Below are positions 25,430-34,004 of a stretch of 64,000 bases of DNA, piece by piece; the first letter of the stretch is position 1, and every line of letters starts with the position of its first letter. This DNA comes from Roseiarcus sp036513315 (GTDB lineage Bacteria > Pseudomonadota > Alphaproteobacteria > Rhizobiales > Beijerinckiaceae): NCBI GenBank assembly GCA_036513315.1, contig DATBZF010000031.1, forward strand, positions 62,001 through 126,000, in the 5' to 3' direction. The notes under the pieces were generated by a model, which did no database searches, was not told where the DNA came from, and saw nothing but the letters and a program-made list of their open reading frames with translations. Position numbers and translations under genes: made by a program.

Positions 25430-25617
25430 AAATTCCTTATCGCCGAAGGGGCGGATTCGCATTGCGATCGGCCGCGTGGCCGGTGCGCGGCGCGGACTAC
25501 CCGTTCTCCCCGACAGCCCATGCGTCTCATCGCCGACCCCCTGAAGGCGTTGATGAACGGACATTAACGCGCGGAGGCTAACGCGAAGTGAAGGTTTGCC
25601 GCGGTGGACTGGAATTT

Positions 25618-26106
25618 TTACGTGCGTCGGCCGCTGATAAGACGCGCCTGGGCTCGGTCGACCAGCATATTGGCGATCGCCACCCGCCGCGTCGCCCGTT
25701 CCCGCTGCGCTTCGCCGAGGCGATCAGGATGATTGCGCCACATATAGAGGCGCCGCGCCTGGTTGAGTTCCTCGTAGGTGAGGTTTTCGTTCAAGCCGAG
25801 TTCATCCAGAATCGCTTCCGCGGTGTCCGCCGCCGGTTGTCGCGTCTCGATGATCGCCGCCGGTCCATCGACCTCTTCAATCCAGGCGAGCGCGGCGTCC
25901 CAGGACGATCCGCCGCCTGGCGTCGCTGGCCGGCCGTCAAAAGAAAAGATCGCGTTGGCGAATGGATTGGCCGAAAAGGTCGAAGCTTCGCTATCGTCCT
26001 CATCAGGGTGTTCGAAGTCGCCTTTGGCTTGCCGCACCTCCGCCAATATGCGCCGAAATTCAGCGCCGGGCGTTTCCGCCGGAGATTCTCGCTCGATACG
26101 CGACAT
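25618..26106 (-). CDS. Small J-domain-like protein
   Basis: 162 aa from ATG 26106 (a TTG at 26148 would extend it). The first 100 residues are acidic and low in structure. The last 60 (TYEELNQARRLYMWRNHPDR, ATRRVAIANMLVDRAQARLI) match helix II, an HPD tripeptide at 126-128 and helix III of a J domain, so it should stimulate an Hsp70 ATPase. Helix I is shortened. No zinc finger or client-binding domain of DnaJ is present, so it is a type III J-protein. The partner is unknown. Confidence 0.72.
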   Translation of the reverse strand: MSRIERESPAETPGAEFRRILAEVRQAKGDFEHPDEDDSEASTFSANPFANAIFSFDGRPATPGGGSSWDAALAWIEEVDGPAAIIETRQPAADTAEAILDELGLNENLTYEELNQARRLYMWRNHPDRLGEAQRERATRRVAIANMLVDRAQARLISGRRT

Positions 26107-26292
26107 GAATGAAACCCGCAACTCTGAGGCCAATCCAACACCCGACAAATTGAAATCAAGTAAATGGCCCTCAGCGCGGACCTCGGAGGCTGACGCCGCC
26201 CGGCAAGGCTGGCGAAAGGCTGCGCGGCCATGGTCTGGCGATGACCCGCCGGCGCCCAGTGTCCCCAGCGCGCGGCGGGGAGGGGAGCTGGC

Positions 26293-27057
26293 ATGTCTAA
26301 ACCGTTTGTCGTCGTGGCGACGCCCTGTTTCGGCGGGCTGGTCAATCAGAATTATATGTTGTCGGTGCTGAAACTGATCCAGCTCGCCGCGGCTGGCGAG
26401 TTCGAACTCGATGTCGTCCTGCTCGGCGGCGATTCACTGATCACCCGTTCGCGCAGCGTGTTGGTTTCGCGCTTCCTCGACAATCCGCGCGCCACCCATT
26501 TAATGTTCATCGACGCCGATATCGGCTTCGAGCCTGATCAGTTCCTGCGCCTGTTGCGGATCGACAAGCCGTTCGCCGCCGGGGCCTATCCGCTCAAGCA
26601 GATCGATTGGCGCGCGTTGCCCCATCGGGCGATCGGCGGCGAGCCGCTGGCGGCGGCCGGCCTTTCCTATGTCGGACAGATCTGCGAAGGCGACCAACTG
26701 CGCCGCGCTGGCGGTTTCGCCACCGCCAAATATGCGGGCACCGGGTTTCAGCTGATCCGCCGCCAGGTGTTTGAGCGAATGATCGCCGCTCATCCCGAAC
26801 TGAAGTTCCGCGCCGTCCACACGTTGACCAACGAGACGCCCAATAGCGACAATCTCTATGCCTTGTTCGAATGTGCGATCGATCGCGAAACCGGCGCCTA
26901 TCTCAGCGAGGATTATGCATTCTGCGCCCGCTGGCGCGCGCTCGGCGGCGAGATCTGGCTCGATCTGCAGAGCAGGCTCACCCACTGCGGGATGAGCTAT
27001 TACGATGGCGATTGCACGCGCCGATATGCGGCGTCGGCGCAGGCCATCGCCGCTTGA
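26293..27057 (+). CDS. Glycosyltransferase, GT-A fold
   Basis: 254 aa from ATG 26293, with GGGGAG just upstream. The N-terminal sheet (KPFVVVATPCFGGLVN), TRSRSVLVSRFL and the metal/nucleotide-binding DAD at residues 74-76 (HLMFIDADIGFEP) indicate a GT2-like GT-A enzyme. The C-terminal LSEDYAFCARWRALGGEIWL resembles the catalytic-base region of this class. No membrane segment. Donor and acceptor are unknown; it stands alone and ends at a strong palindromic terminator. Confidence 0.7.
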   Translation: MSKPFVVVATPCFGGLVNQNYMLSVLKLIQLAAAGEFELDVVLLGGDSLITRSRSVLVSRFLDNPRATHLMFIDADIGFEPDQFLRLLRIDKPFAAGAYPLKQIDWRALPHRAIGGEPLAAAGLSYVGQICEGDQLRRAGGFATAKYAGTGFQLIRRQVFERMIAAHPELKFRAVHTLTNETPNSDNLYALFECAIDRETGAYLSEDYAFCARWRALGGEIWLDLQSRLTHCGMSYYDGDCTRRYAASAQAIAA

Positions 27058-27075
27058 GGACCTGGAGAGGCGAGG

Positions 27076-27101
27076 GGTAAGCCGGGCGCGCCCGGCTTAC
27101 C
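27076..27101. terminator. Bidirectional palindromic terminator
   Basis: A perfect 26-bp palindrome, left half GGTAAGCCGGGCG, lies between the convergent glycosyltransferase and sugar-binding-protein genes, 18 bp after the former's stop. It would form a very stable 13-bp stem on both strands. No long T-run follows, but position and symmetry fit a two-way terminator. Confidence 0.65.
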
Positions 27102-27131
27102 TTCATCGATGAACAAGGCTCGTCAACGGCC

Positions 27132-28121
27132 TCAGAACTTCAGTTTCTTGTCGAGATCGGCGGCATTGTCCTTGGTGATCGCCAGCGTCGGCACCGTCAC
27201 TGTGTCGGGCACCGACTCGGCGCAATCGATCAGGATTTTTTTGGCGAGGTCGAGCGATTCGGCCGCGCCTGTGGGATAGGTGAACGTCGCCGCCCATTGT
27301 CCCGAGGCGACGGCGCGCACGCCGCCTGCCGGCCCCGGCAGACCGTCGGTGCCGATGATGCCGATCTTGTTTTCCTTGCCCGCGCCCTTGGCGGCGAGGT
27401 AGGAGCCGGCCGCCATCATGTCGTTGCTGGCGTAGACAACCTTGATGTCAGGATTGGCCTGCAACATCGCCGAGAACGCCGTCTGGGCTTTATCCGGCAC
27501 CCAATCGGCGGCCTGTTCGGCGACCACCTTGATCTTCGGGTTCTGCTTGACGCCGTCCTTGAAGCCATTCAGCCGCTGGACCGCCGGCGTCGAACTCGGC
27601 AGGCCTTCGAGGACCGCGACATCGCCGCCGTCCGGCAGCAAGGTTTTGGCGGTATAGGTCCCGGCTTCGAAGGCGATCTTGTAATTATCGCCGCCGACGA
27701 AGGCGGTGTAATCCTTGCCTGGCGTTCCATTGGTCTGGCGATCGAGTTCGATCACTGGAATGCCTGCCTTCACGGCGCGCGCGACGGCCGGCGTCAGCGG
27801 GGCCGCCTCGAACGGCGAGATCAGCAGAAGATCGACGCCCTGGGTGACGAAATTGTCGACCTGCGAAGTCTGGGTATTGTCGTTGCCGGCGCCGTCGGCG
27901 ATCTGCAATTCGAATTGCGGAATCGCTTTGACCCGTTCGATCAGGTCGTTGTTGACGTGCTGCCGATAGGGCTCGGCGTAATTGGCCTGCGAGAAGGCGA
28001 TCACATATTTGTCCTTCGGCCCGCAATGTTTGGCGATCGGCGCCGCCGTTGCGAGGCCCGTCGAGGCGGCCAGCAATGGAACGGCGCAAACCGCGCTCAT
28101 CAGCTTCTGTCGGGTATGCAT
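27132..28121 (-). CDS. Sugar ABC transporter periplasmic binding protein (ribose type)
   Basis: 329 aa from ATG 28121, with a strong GGAGG 7-8 nt upstream. A signal peptide of about 26 residues precedes a two-lobed periplasmic-binding-protein fold of the RbsB class (VIAFSQANYAEPYRQHVNND, GVDLLLISPFEAAPLTPAVA, VVYASNDMMAAGSYLAAKGA, IGIIGTDGLPGPAGGVRAVA). It delivers substrate to the permease encoded upstream. The sugar cannot be told from sequence. Last gene of the lacI-ATPase-permease-SBP operon. Confidence 0.9.
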   Translation of the reverse strand: MHTRQKLMSAVCAVPLLAASTGLATAAPIAKHCGPKDKYVIAFSQANYAEPYRQHVNNDLIERVKAIPQFELQIADGAGNDNTQTSQVDNFVTQGVDLLLISPFEAAPLTPAVARAVKAGIPVIELDRQTNGTPGKDYTAFVGGDNYKIAFEAGTYTAKTLLPDGGDVAVLEGLPSSTPAVQRLNGFKDGVKQNPKIKVVAEQAADWVPDKAQTAFSAMLQANPDIKVVYASNDMMAAGSYLAAKGAGKENKIGIIGTDGLPGPAGGVRAVASGQWAATFTYPTGAAESLDLAKKILIDCAESVPDTVTVPTLAITKDNAADLDKKLKF

Positions 28122-28160
28122 GTTTTCCTCCGCTTTGTTGTTGCACCCTGACGCCGGGTT

Positions 28161-29213
28161 TCAACGCATCGAACCCTCCCGGCGTCCGACCATGGTCTGC
28201 AACGCCGCCGCAAGCACGATGATCGCGCCTGTCGCCAGCAATTGCAGAGATGCGTTGACATTGTTGAGCTGCAGAATATTGGCGAGCGCGCCGAGCATGA
28301 CGCTGCCGGCGATGGTGCCGATCATCGAGCCCGCGCCGCCGAACAGGCTGGTGCCGCCGATCACCACCGCGGCGATCGCGGTCAGCTCATAGCCGGCGCC
28401 GTCATTGGCGCTGCCGAAATTGAATTGTCCGGCATGGACGATGCCGGCCGCGGCGGCCGCAAATCCGGTGATCGCGAAGACCGCGACCTTGACGCGCGCG
28501 ACCGGAATGCCCGACAGCCGCGCGGCGCGCTCGTTGCCGCCGACGGCGAAGACATAACGCCCGAACCGCGTGGTGTTGAGAACGATGGTCGCCACTACTG
28601 CGAGCGCGACGAACACCAGCGTCGCCACCGGCACGACATTGTGAAACAGACGGTCGCCGAGCAGCGCGAACACCGGCGGCGCCAGGCCCGGTCCGTCGCC
28701 GTAGGAGATGTTGATATAGACATTCCCCGACAGGATCAGCGCGAGGCCGCGCGCCATCTGTAGGCCGGCGAGCGTCACGATGAAGGATTCCAGCCGGAAC
28801 CTGATCGCGATCAGGCCCTGCAGCGTGCCGAACGCCGTGCCGGCCAGCAGCACGACGAGCAGCGTCGGCACGAGCCCGAGAGTGGTCGTCGTCATCAGCA
28901 TCGCCGTCAGCACGGAATTCAGGCCCAGCATGGCGCCGACCGAGAGGTCGATGCCGGCGGTGATGATGACGAATGTCATGCCGAGGGCGATGATGCCCGT
29001 CTCGGAAATCGCGCGGATGATATTGGCGATATTGTCGGGCGACAGAAAAATAAGCTGGCCGTGGCGCACCGGCGAAAACACGACGCCGCCTATCAGCACC
29101 AACACCAGGCCGATAATGCTCTGGAACCGTACGATCAAAGCGAGAGGATCGCGCACCACCGCTGCGGCCGGCTTGACGGCGTTCCCCTGATCTTCCTTCG
29201 CCGTCTGCGTCAT
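28161..29213 (-). CDS. Sugar ABC transporter permease (RbsC type)
   Basis: 350 aa from ATG 29213, overlapping the ATPase stop by 4 bp; a longer frame upstream is not needed. Eight to ten membrane segments with the BPD_transp_2 signatures ITAGIDLSVGAMLGLNSVLT, RFGRYVFAVGGNERAARLSG and AVVIGGTSLFGGAGSMIGTI. A typical homodimeric permease of the ribose/xylose/galactose class. It is followed by the binding protein after a 39-bp gap carrying that gene's own ribosome-binding site. Confidence 0.93.
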   Translation of the reverse strand: MTQTAKEDQGNAVKPAAAVVRDPLALIVRFQSIIGLVLVLIGGVVFSPVRHGQLIFLSPDNIANIIRAISETGIIALGMTFVIITAGIDLSVGAMLGLNSVLTAMLMTTTTLGLVPTLLVVLLAGTAFGTLQGLIAIRFRLESFIVTLAGLQMARGLALILSGNVYINISYGDGPGLAPPVFALLGDRLFHNVVPVATLVFVALAVVATIVLNTTRFGRYVFAVGGNERAARLSGIPVARVKVAVFAITGFAAAAAGIVHAGQFNFGSANDGAGYELTAIAAVVIGGTSLFGGAGSMIGTIAGSVMLGALANILQLNNVNASLQLLATGAIIVLAAALQTMVGRREGSMR

Positions 29214-30736
29214 GCCGCCTCCTCGACAATGCCGGTGGCGCTTTCCAGCAACGCTGTCTCGTCGATTCCGCCGGGGAATTCGGCGATGCTGCGCCCCTGC
29301 CGCATGACCACGATCCTGTCGCAAAGGCCGATCAGTTCGGGCAGTTCGCTTGACGCCACCAGCACGCCAAGGCCTTTCGCAGTGAGGGCGCGCAGGCGCT
29401 GGTAAATCTCGGCCTTGGCGCCGACGTCGACGCCGCGCGTGGGTTCGTCGAGCAGGAGAAGGCGCGGCTCCTGCAGAAGCTCCTTGGCGAAGACCACCTT
29501 CTGCTGATTGCCGCCGGAGAGATTGCCGACCGGGATGGCGGCGCGCGGCGGGCGGATGTCGAAGGTTTTGATCGAGCGCTCGGCGGCTTCCTCCTCGGCG
29601 GCGCCCGACATGAAGCCGAGGCGCGAAATGCGTCGCAGCACCGACATGACGATATTGCGCCCGACGCTGTGGCGCAGGATCAGGCCGCTGCCGCGCCGGT
29701 CGTCGGTGACGAAGGCAAGGCCGGCGCGCCGCGCCGCGGCGATCGAAGTAAGCTCGGCCGGTTCGCCCGCCACTTCGATTTTTCCCTGCCAGCGCCCGCG
29801 CGGGCCTGCGCCATAGAGCGCTGACAGCAATTCGGTGCGCCCCGCGCCCATCACGCCGGCAAGGCCGACGATCTCTCTGGCATGCACGGTGAGCGAGATG
29901 TCGAGCGGCGCCTGCCAGCCGGCGACCTCTGTGCGGGCTAAGAAATGGGCATGGTCGAGGCGCAGCAATTCGGGCCCGAGCGCGTCGGCGCGGGGCGGGA
30001 ACATTTCGTCGAACGGACGGCCGACGAGCAAGCGCACCAGCCGCGCCTGCGGGGCGTTCGCCGGTTCTTCGCCGACGCGGCGCCCGTCGCGCAGCACCGT
30101 CACCCGGTCGGCGACGCGCGGCACTTCTTCGAGGCGATGCGAGATATAGACGATGGCGACGCCGCGCTCGCGCATCGCGCGCACCACCTTGAACAGGCGC
30201 TCGGCCTCCGCCGCGCTCAGCGCCGCGGTCGGCTCGTCCATCACCAGCACGCGCGTCGCATAGGACAGAGCCTTGACGATCGCCACCAACTGCCGCTGCC
30301 CGATGCTCAATTGATGAACGCGCCGGCGCACGTCGATGTCGACGCCCGCCGATTCCATGCGCGCGCGCGCCTCGCGCTCCATCCGCGCATTGTCGAGACG
30401 GCCGCCCGCCCGCATCAATTCGTGGCCGAGAAACAGGTTGGCGGTGATGTCGAGGCCCGGCACCAGGTCGAGTTCCTGGAAGATCGTGGCGATGCCGCTC
30501 GCCTGCGCCTCGCGCGGATTGGTAAAACGCACCGGCGCGCCGTCGACATGAATATCGCCGCGATCGGGCGCGATGACGCCGGCGAGAATGTTCATCAGCG
30601 TCGATTTGCCGGCGCCGTTTTCGCCGAGCAGCGCATGCACCTCGCCCTGGCGCAGGTCGAAGTCGACGCCGCGCAGCGCATGCACGCCGCCGAAGCGTTT
30701 TTCAATGCCGCTCATCGCGAGGACAGGCGCGCTCAT
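29210..30736 (-). CDS. Sugar ABC transporter ATP-binding protein (RbsA type)
   Basis: 508 aa from ATG 30736, overlapping the lacI-type stop by 4 bp. Two fused ABC modules. The first has Walker A GENGAGKST, signature LSIGQRQ and Walker B VLVMDEPTA. The second has the usual degenerate P-loop GVMGAGRTEL, signature LSGGNQQK and LLLLDEPTRGVDVGAK. This is the carbohydrate-importer architecture. It powers the permease encoded next. Confidence 0.95.
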   Translation of the reverse strand: MSAPVLAMSGIEKRFGGVHALRGVDFDLRQGEVHALLGENGAGKSTLMNILAGVIAPDRGDIHVDGAPVRFTNPREAQASGIATIFQELDLVPGLDITANLFLGHELMRAGGRLDNARMEREARARMESAGVDIDVRRRVHQLSIGQRQLVAIVKALSYATRVLVMDEPTAALSAAEAERLFKVVRAMRERGVAIVYISHRLEEVPRVADRVTVLRDGRRVGEEPANAPQARLVRLLVGRPFDEMFPPRADALGPELLRLDHAHFLARTEVAGWQAPLDISLTVHAREIVGLAGVMGAGRTELLSALYGAGPRGRWQGKIEVAGEPAELTSIAAARRAGLAFVTDDRRGSGLILRHSVGRNIVMSVLRRISRLGFMSGAAEEEAAERSIKTFDIRPPRAAIPVGNLSGGNQQKVVFAKELLQEPRLLLLDEPTRGVDVGAKAEIYQRLRALTAKGLGVLVASSELPELIGLCDRIVVMRQGRSIAEFPGGIDETALLESATGIVEEAA

Positions 30737-31785
30737 GACGCGCCCCCCGGCCGGGCGGCTGCGGAAGCCTTTTTCGGATGCGAAAGACCGCCGCAGCCGC
30801 AGGACGTCCTCATGACGAGCTTCGGCTTCAGTCGGATCGTTCTGGCATTGCCCTCCGGCGCGCCGATTCGCTTGATCAGCAGCGAAGCAGCCTCGCGGCC
30901 GATTTCCCGGCAGGGCTGCGCGATGACCGTCAGGCGCGGTTCGAAATAATCAGCCCATTCGAAATCGTCGAAGCCGACGAGCGCGACATCGTCCGGCACG
31001 CGCAAGCCCAGTTCGCGCAGCGCATGCATCGCTCCGATCGTCGTCAGATTGTTGCCGGCGGCGAGCGCCGTCGGCGGATCGGCGAGTTCGAACAGTTTGC
31101 GCGTCGCTCGATCGGCTGATTCGGTGCTGGCGCTGCCAGGAGCCAAAAGCGCTTCATCATAGGCGAGCCCATTCGCCTTCAGCGCAGCTTTGTAGCCTTC
31201 GATGCGTTCGCGCGCCGTGGAAAAGCCTGACGGTCCGGCGATGAATCCGATCCTTCTATGGCCATGCGAAGCCAGATGGGCGACCAGAAGCTGCATCGCG
31301 CTTTTGTTCTGCACGCCGACCTGATCGAAGCGTGGCGAGACGAAGCGATCGACCAGAACGAAGGGAATGCGATTGTCGCTGAGATAATTGACCGCCCGGC
31401 AGTCCGGATCGGCTGACGCCGCCAGGATGATGCCATCGACGCGGCGCTGATGCAGCGCCTCTACGACTTTCAACTCCTGCGCGGGATCGTCCTGAGTGTC
31501 GGAGAGGAACACCATCAGGCCGAGGCGCGCGCATTCGGCCTCGATTGCGCAGACGATGTCGGAAAAGTAGGGATTTGAGATCACCGACATGGCGATGCCG
31601 ACGCTGTCGGTCGAGGCGCGTTTCAGCGAGCGGGCGAGCGCGTTGGGCCGGAAGCGGACAAAGGCGATCGCTTCTTCGACGAGACGGGCGGTGTCGGCGT
31701 TCACATGCCGCGTGCGGTTGACGACATGCGAGACGGTGGAGACGGAAACGCCGGCGCGGCGCGCGACGTCAACGATCGTCGCCAT
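30733..31785 (-). CDS. LacI-family transcriptional regulator of the sugar operon
   Basis: 350 aa from ATG 31785; a TTG three codons upstream is possible. An N-terminal LacI helix-turn-helix (IVDVARRAGVSVSTVSHVVN, hinge PNALARSLKRASTDSVGIAM) is followed by a periplasmic-binding-protein-like effector domain (RRIGFIAGPSGFSTARERIE, VALVGFDDFEWADYFEPRLT). A Cys-containing tail follows (TSCGCGGLSHPKK). It is the first gene of the transport operon and overlaps the ATPase gene, so it is probably autoregulated and responds to the imported sugar. Confidence 0.93.
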   Translation of the reverse strand: MATIVDVARRAGVSVSTVSHVVNRTRHVNADTARLVEEAIAFVRFRPNALARSLKRASTDSVGIAMSVISNPYFSDIVCAIEAECARLGLMVFLSDTQDDPAQELKVVEALHQRRVDGIILAASADPDCRAVNYLSDNRIPFVLVDRFVSPRFDQVGVQNKSAMQLLVAHLASHGHRRIGFIAGPSGFSTARERIEGYKAALKANGLAYDEALLAPGSASTESADRATRKLFELADPPTALAAGNNLTTIGAMHALRELGLRVPDDVALVGFDDFEWADYFEPRLTVIAQPCREIGREAASLLIKRIGAPEGNARTIRLKPKLVMRTSCGCGGLSHPKKASAAARPGGAS

Positions 31786-31930
31786 CGGAGACAATTCCGC
31801 GCGCGATTGACGGCGGCCCGATGCCCAGAGGCATGGCGCGTCTCCTCTCCCTGAAGACCCGGCGTTTCACAAAGAATGTGATCGGCGGGATGCTAATTTA
31901 TGGTTAGGCTATCGTCATCGAAACATTTGC

Positions 31931-31942
31931 GCAAGCGTTTTC
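31931..31942. promoter_or_regulatory. Candidate LacI-family operator
   Basis: GCAAGCGTTTTC has a central CG with AAnCGnTT symmetry, close to the GCAAACGTTTGC type bound by RbsR-like regulators. It lies about 145 bp upstream of the LacI-type gene that heads the sugar operon. It is an imperfect palindrome, so the call is tentative. Confidence 0.35.
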
Positions 31943-32076
31943 CTGCCGCGGCAAATACGTTGTCGCCGAGCGCGCGCGGCCGTCTTGCATGGGGCGGGAA
32001 TGACGCCGGGCCGCCGCTGCGGGATTGTCAAAACGAAGCCTTCAAAGGCGCGCGCAATCGCCTCGCATGTCGATCG

Positions 32077-32334
32077 TCACATCGCGAACGTCGTGCGGCG
32101 CGTGTCGATGAACGGGCAGCCGGTCGCGATCGGTTCGCTGGTGGTCGGCGGGAATCTGTCGGACCAGAAAAGCTGGCAAATATGCATGCCGGAACAACAT
32201 TGTGGGAAGCCGAACGAATTGTCCTGGAAGGGCAGCGCGTCCACATCGATATAGGGTTTCTTTTCGATGATCACGACTTCCCGCTCGATGCGCGCGCAAT
32301 CATAGCCGATCGGATTCAACAGCCATTTGACCAT
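32077..32334 (-). CDS. Small unknown protein
   Basis: 85 aa from ATG 32334, with GGTGGA about 7 nt upstream. The composition is that of a real protein rather than an Arg-rich shadow (EREVVIIEKKPYIDVDALPF, GFPQCCSGMHICQLFWSDRF), with four Cys and several aromatic residues. I recognise no family. It stands alone between the sugar operon and the MDR gene. Confidence 0.45.
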   Translation of the reverse strand: MVKWLLNPIGYDCARIEREVVIIEKKPYIDVDALPFQDNSFGFPQCCSGMHICQLFWSDRFPPTTSEPIATGCPFIDTRRTTFAM

Positions 32335-32694
32335 TGTCTATCCACCCAAGCTGGTCAGCCCCTCTCCGGGATGAGCGCCCGGTCGCCCAGGGTTCAACGC
32401 GCGACACGCTCAAAGATTCACAACAACGCTATCAAAAAGTGCTATATTGAAACGTGATTACCAAATGGTTTCCGATTTGTCAATATCGCGTCTGCCAAAG
32501 CCTCGTTGCCGGCGGTTTCTTCGGTAGCGGGATCGTCCGAGCAGGATACGCGGTCGAACGGCTCAAATGCGCAACAGGCGCGGGAAACCTTGCGTCCAGG
32601 CGCGTCGAGCGCGGCGCCCCAAAGGCAAACGCTTTTCTGTTTCCTTTTTCTGTTCTGGCGCCATTTTAGGCGGCGGAACGTTTCTCTTGCCGGC

Positions 32695-33726
32695 ATGGCG
32701 GATATGAACAACAGGGCATGGGCGCTTCGCGGCGGCTTCGGCGTCGACCGGCTGACGTTGGAAGAGCGCCCCATTCGCCAACCCGGCTTTGGCGAAGCGC
32801 GGGTGCGCGTCGAATGGGTCAGCCTCAATCGGCGCGACCTGCTGCTCGTCGAGGGCGTCTATAACCCTAAGCAGGCGCTGCCGATCGTTCCCTGTTCCGA
32901 TGGCGCGGGCGTGGTCGAGGCGCTGGGCCCCGGATGCGAAAAGCTGCAAATCGGCGACCGCGTCGTCGTCCATTTCTTTCCCGGCTGGATCGCCGGCGAA
33001 CCCGACATGGTCAAGCTCGCCACAGCGCTGGGCGGCCCCGGCGGCGACGGAACGCTGCAGCAGACGCTTGTCATCGACGAGCAGGCGCTGGTTCGCCTGC
33101 CCGAGGCCATTTCGACTGAGGCCGCGGCGACCTTGCCCTGCGCGGCGCTGACCGCCTGGTCGGCGATCGTCGAGCAGGGCGGCGTCCGGCCAGGCTCGGT
33201 CGTGCTGACCCAGGGCTCCGGCGGCGTCTCGCTGTTCGCGCTGCAATTTGCCAAAATGTCGGGCGCGCGCGTCATTGCAACGACTTCGAGCCAGGACAAG
33301 GCGCTGAGGTTAAGCGCGCTCGGCGCCGACGCCGTCGTCAATTATCGCGCCGAGCCCGACTGGCCGCGCCGGGCGCGCGAACTTGCCGGCGGCCCGATCG
33401 ACCTCATCGTCGAGGTCGGCGGCGCCGATACGCTCGACGCTTCCCTGCGTCTCATTCGTCCCGGCGGAACGATCGCGCTGATCGGCGTTCTCTCCGGCGC
33501 CAAAGCTGTGATCAACCTGCCGCTCGCCGTGATGCGTCAGGTGCGCCTGCAAGGCGTCACCTGCGGCCATCGCGAGAATTTCGAAGCGATGCTGCGCGCC
33601 ATCGCCGCCCATGGAATCGATCCCGTCATTTCGCATCGCTTTGGCTTCGCCGAGTCGCGCGAGGCTTTCGCCTGCATGGCCGGCAATGCGCATGTCGGCA
33701 AGATCGTGGTGGAGATGGCGGGATAG
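32695..33726 (+). CDS. Zinc-independent MDR oxidoreductase (quinone oxidoreductase-like)
   Basis: 343 aa from ATG 32695; a second ATG lies three codons in, and the longer frame from 32506 is not supported by composition. GroES-like N-terminal domain (VEWVSLNRRDLLLVEGVYNP, VPCSDGAGVVEALGPGCEKL) and Rossmann NAD(P)-binding domain (VLTQGSGGVSLFALQFAKMS, LGADAVVNYR). The structural-zinc Cys cluster is missing, as in quinone/enone reductases of the MDR superfamily. Substrate unknown. It stands alone. Confidence 0.85.
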   Translation: MADMNNRAWALRGGFGVDRLTLEERPIRQPGFGEARVRVEWVSLNRRDLLLVEGVYNPKQALPIVPCSDGAGVVEALGPGCEKLQIGDRVVVHFFPGWIAGEPDMVKLATALGGPGGDGTLQQTLVIDEQALVRLPEAISTEAAATLPCAALTAWSAIVEQGGVRPGSVVLTQGSGGVSLFALQFAKMSGARVIATTSSQDKALRLSALGADAVVNYRAEPDWPRRARELAGGPIDLIVEVGGADTLDASLRLIRPGGTIALIGVLSGAKAVINLPLAVMRQVRLQGVTCGHRENFEAMLRAIAAHGIDPVISHRFGFAESREAFACMAGNAHVGKIVVEMAG

Positions 33727-33872
33727 GGTCAGTATCAGGGCGTTCGACAGAAACAAAATCAGACTCGTCGGGGCGTCTTTTGCAAAAAGCGCAAAACGCA
33801 TCCATTATTCGACTTACAAAGGAGATCGCCTTGCGAGTTTGGGCGCAATATTTCTCCTCTCGCCTTGATTGA

Positions 33873-33892
33873 ATTGTGCGCTCCGGCACAAT
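33873..33892. promoter_or_regulatory. Inverted repeat upstream of RND operon
   Basis: ATTGTGC (33873-33879) and GCACAAT (33886-33892) form a perfect 7-bp dyad with a 6-bp spacer, about 65 bp upstream of the predicted -35 of the RND operon. It could bind a dimeric repressor or activator; no regulator gene is adjacent. Confidence 0.35.
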
Positions 33893-33955
33893 CGGCCTGT
33901 CGAAAGGGGGCGTCTTGCGCGCGCGAGGGTATTGACGCCGCGTGACTCAGCGGCT

Positions 33956-33983
33956 TTGAGCCGAAGCCTAAGTTTGGGATAAT
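33956..33983 (+). promoter_or_regulatory. Sigma-70-type promoter of the RND operon
   Basis: -35 TTGAGC (33956-33961) and -10 GATAAT (33978-33983) with 16-bp spacing. The predicted transcription start near 33990 leaves a leader of about 15 nt that contains GGAGG before ATG 34005. Confidence 0.45.
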
Positions 33984-34004
33984 TTCGTGAGCGGAGGTGG
34001 CCCG

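Larger units (their letters stand above)
31786..32694. other. Sparse region between lacI-type gene and MDR oxidoreductase
   Basis: 909 bp. It contains a candidate LacI-type operator (31931-31942), one plausible small minus-strand ORF (32077-32334) and probably the promoters of the sugar operon and of the MDR gene. Plus-strand frames crossing it have Arg-rich shadow composition. Local base composition is more AT-rich around 31880-31920 and 32400-32480 than the genes around it. Confidence 0.6.

Noticed and set aside
31900..32457. 185-aa plus-strand frame in the sparse region
   Set aside because: Arg-rich, no ribosome-binding site, and it overlaps the more protein-like minus-strand ORF.
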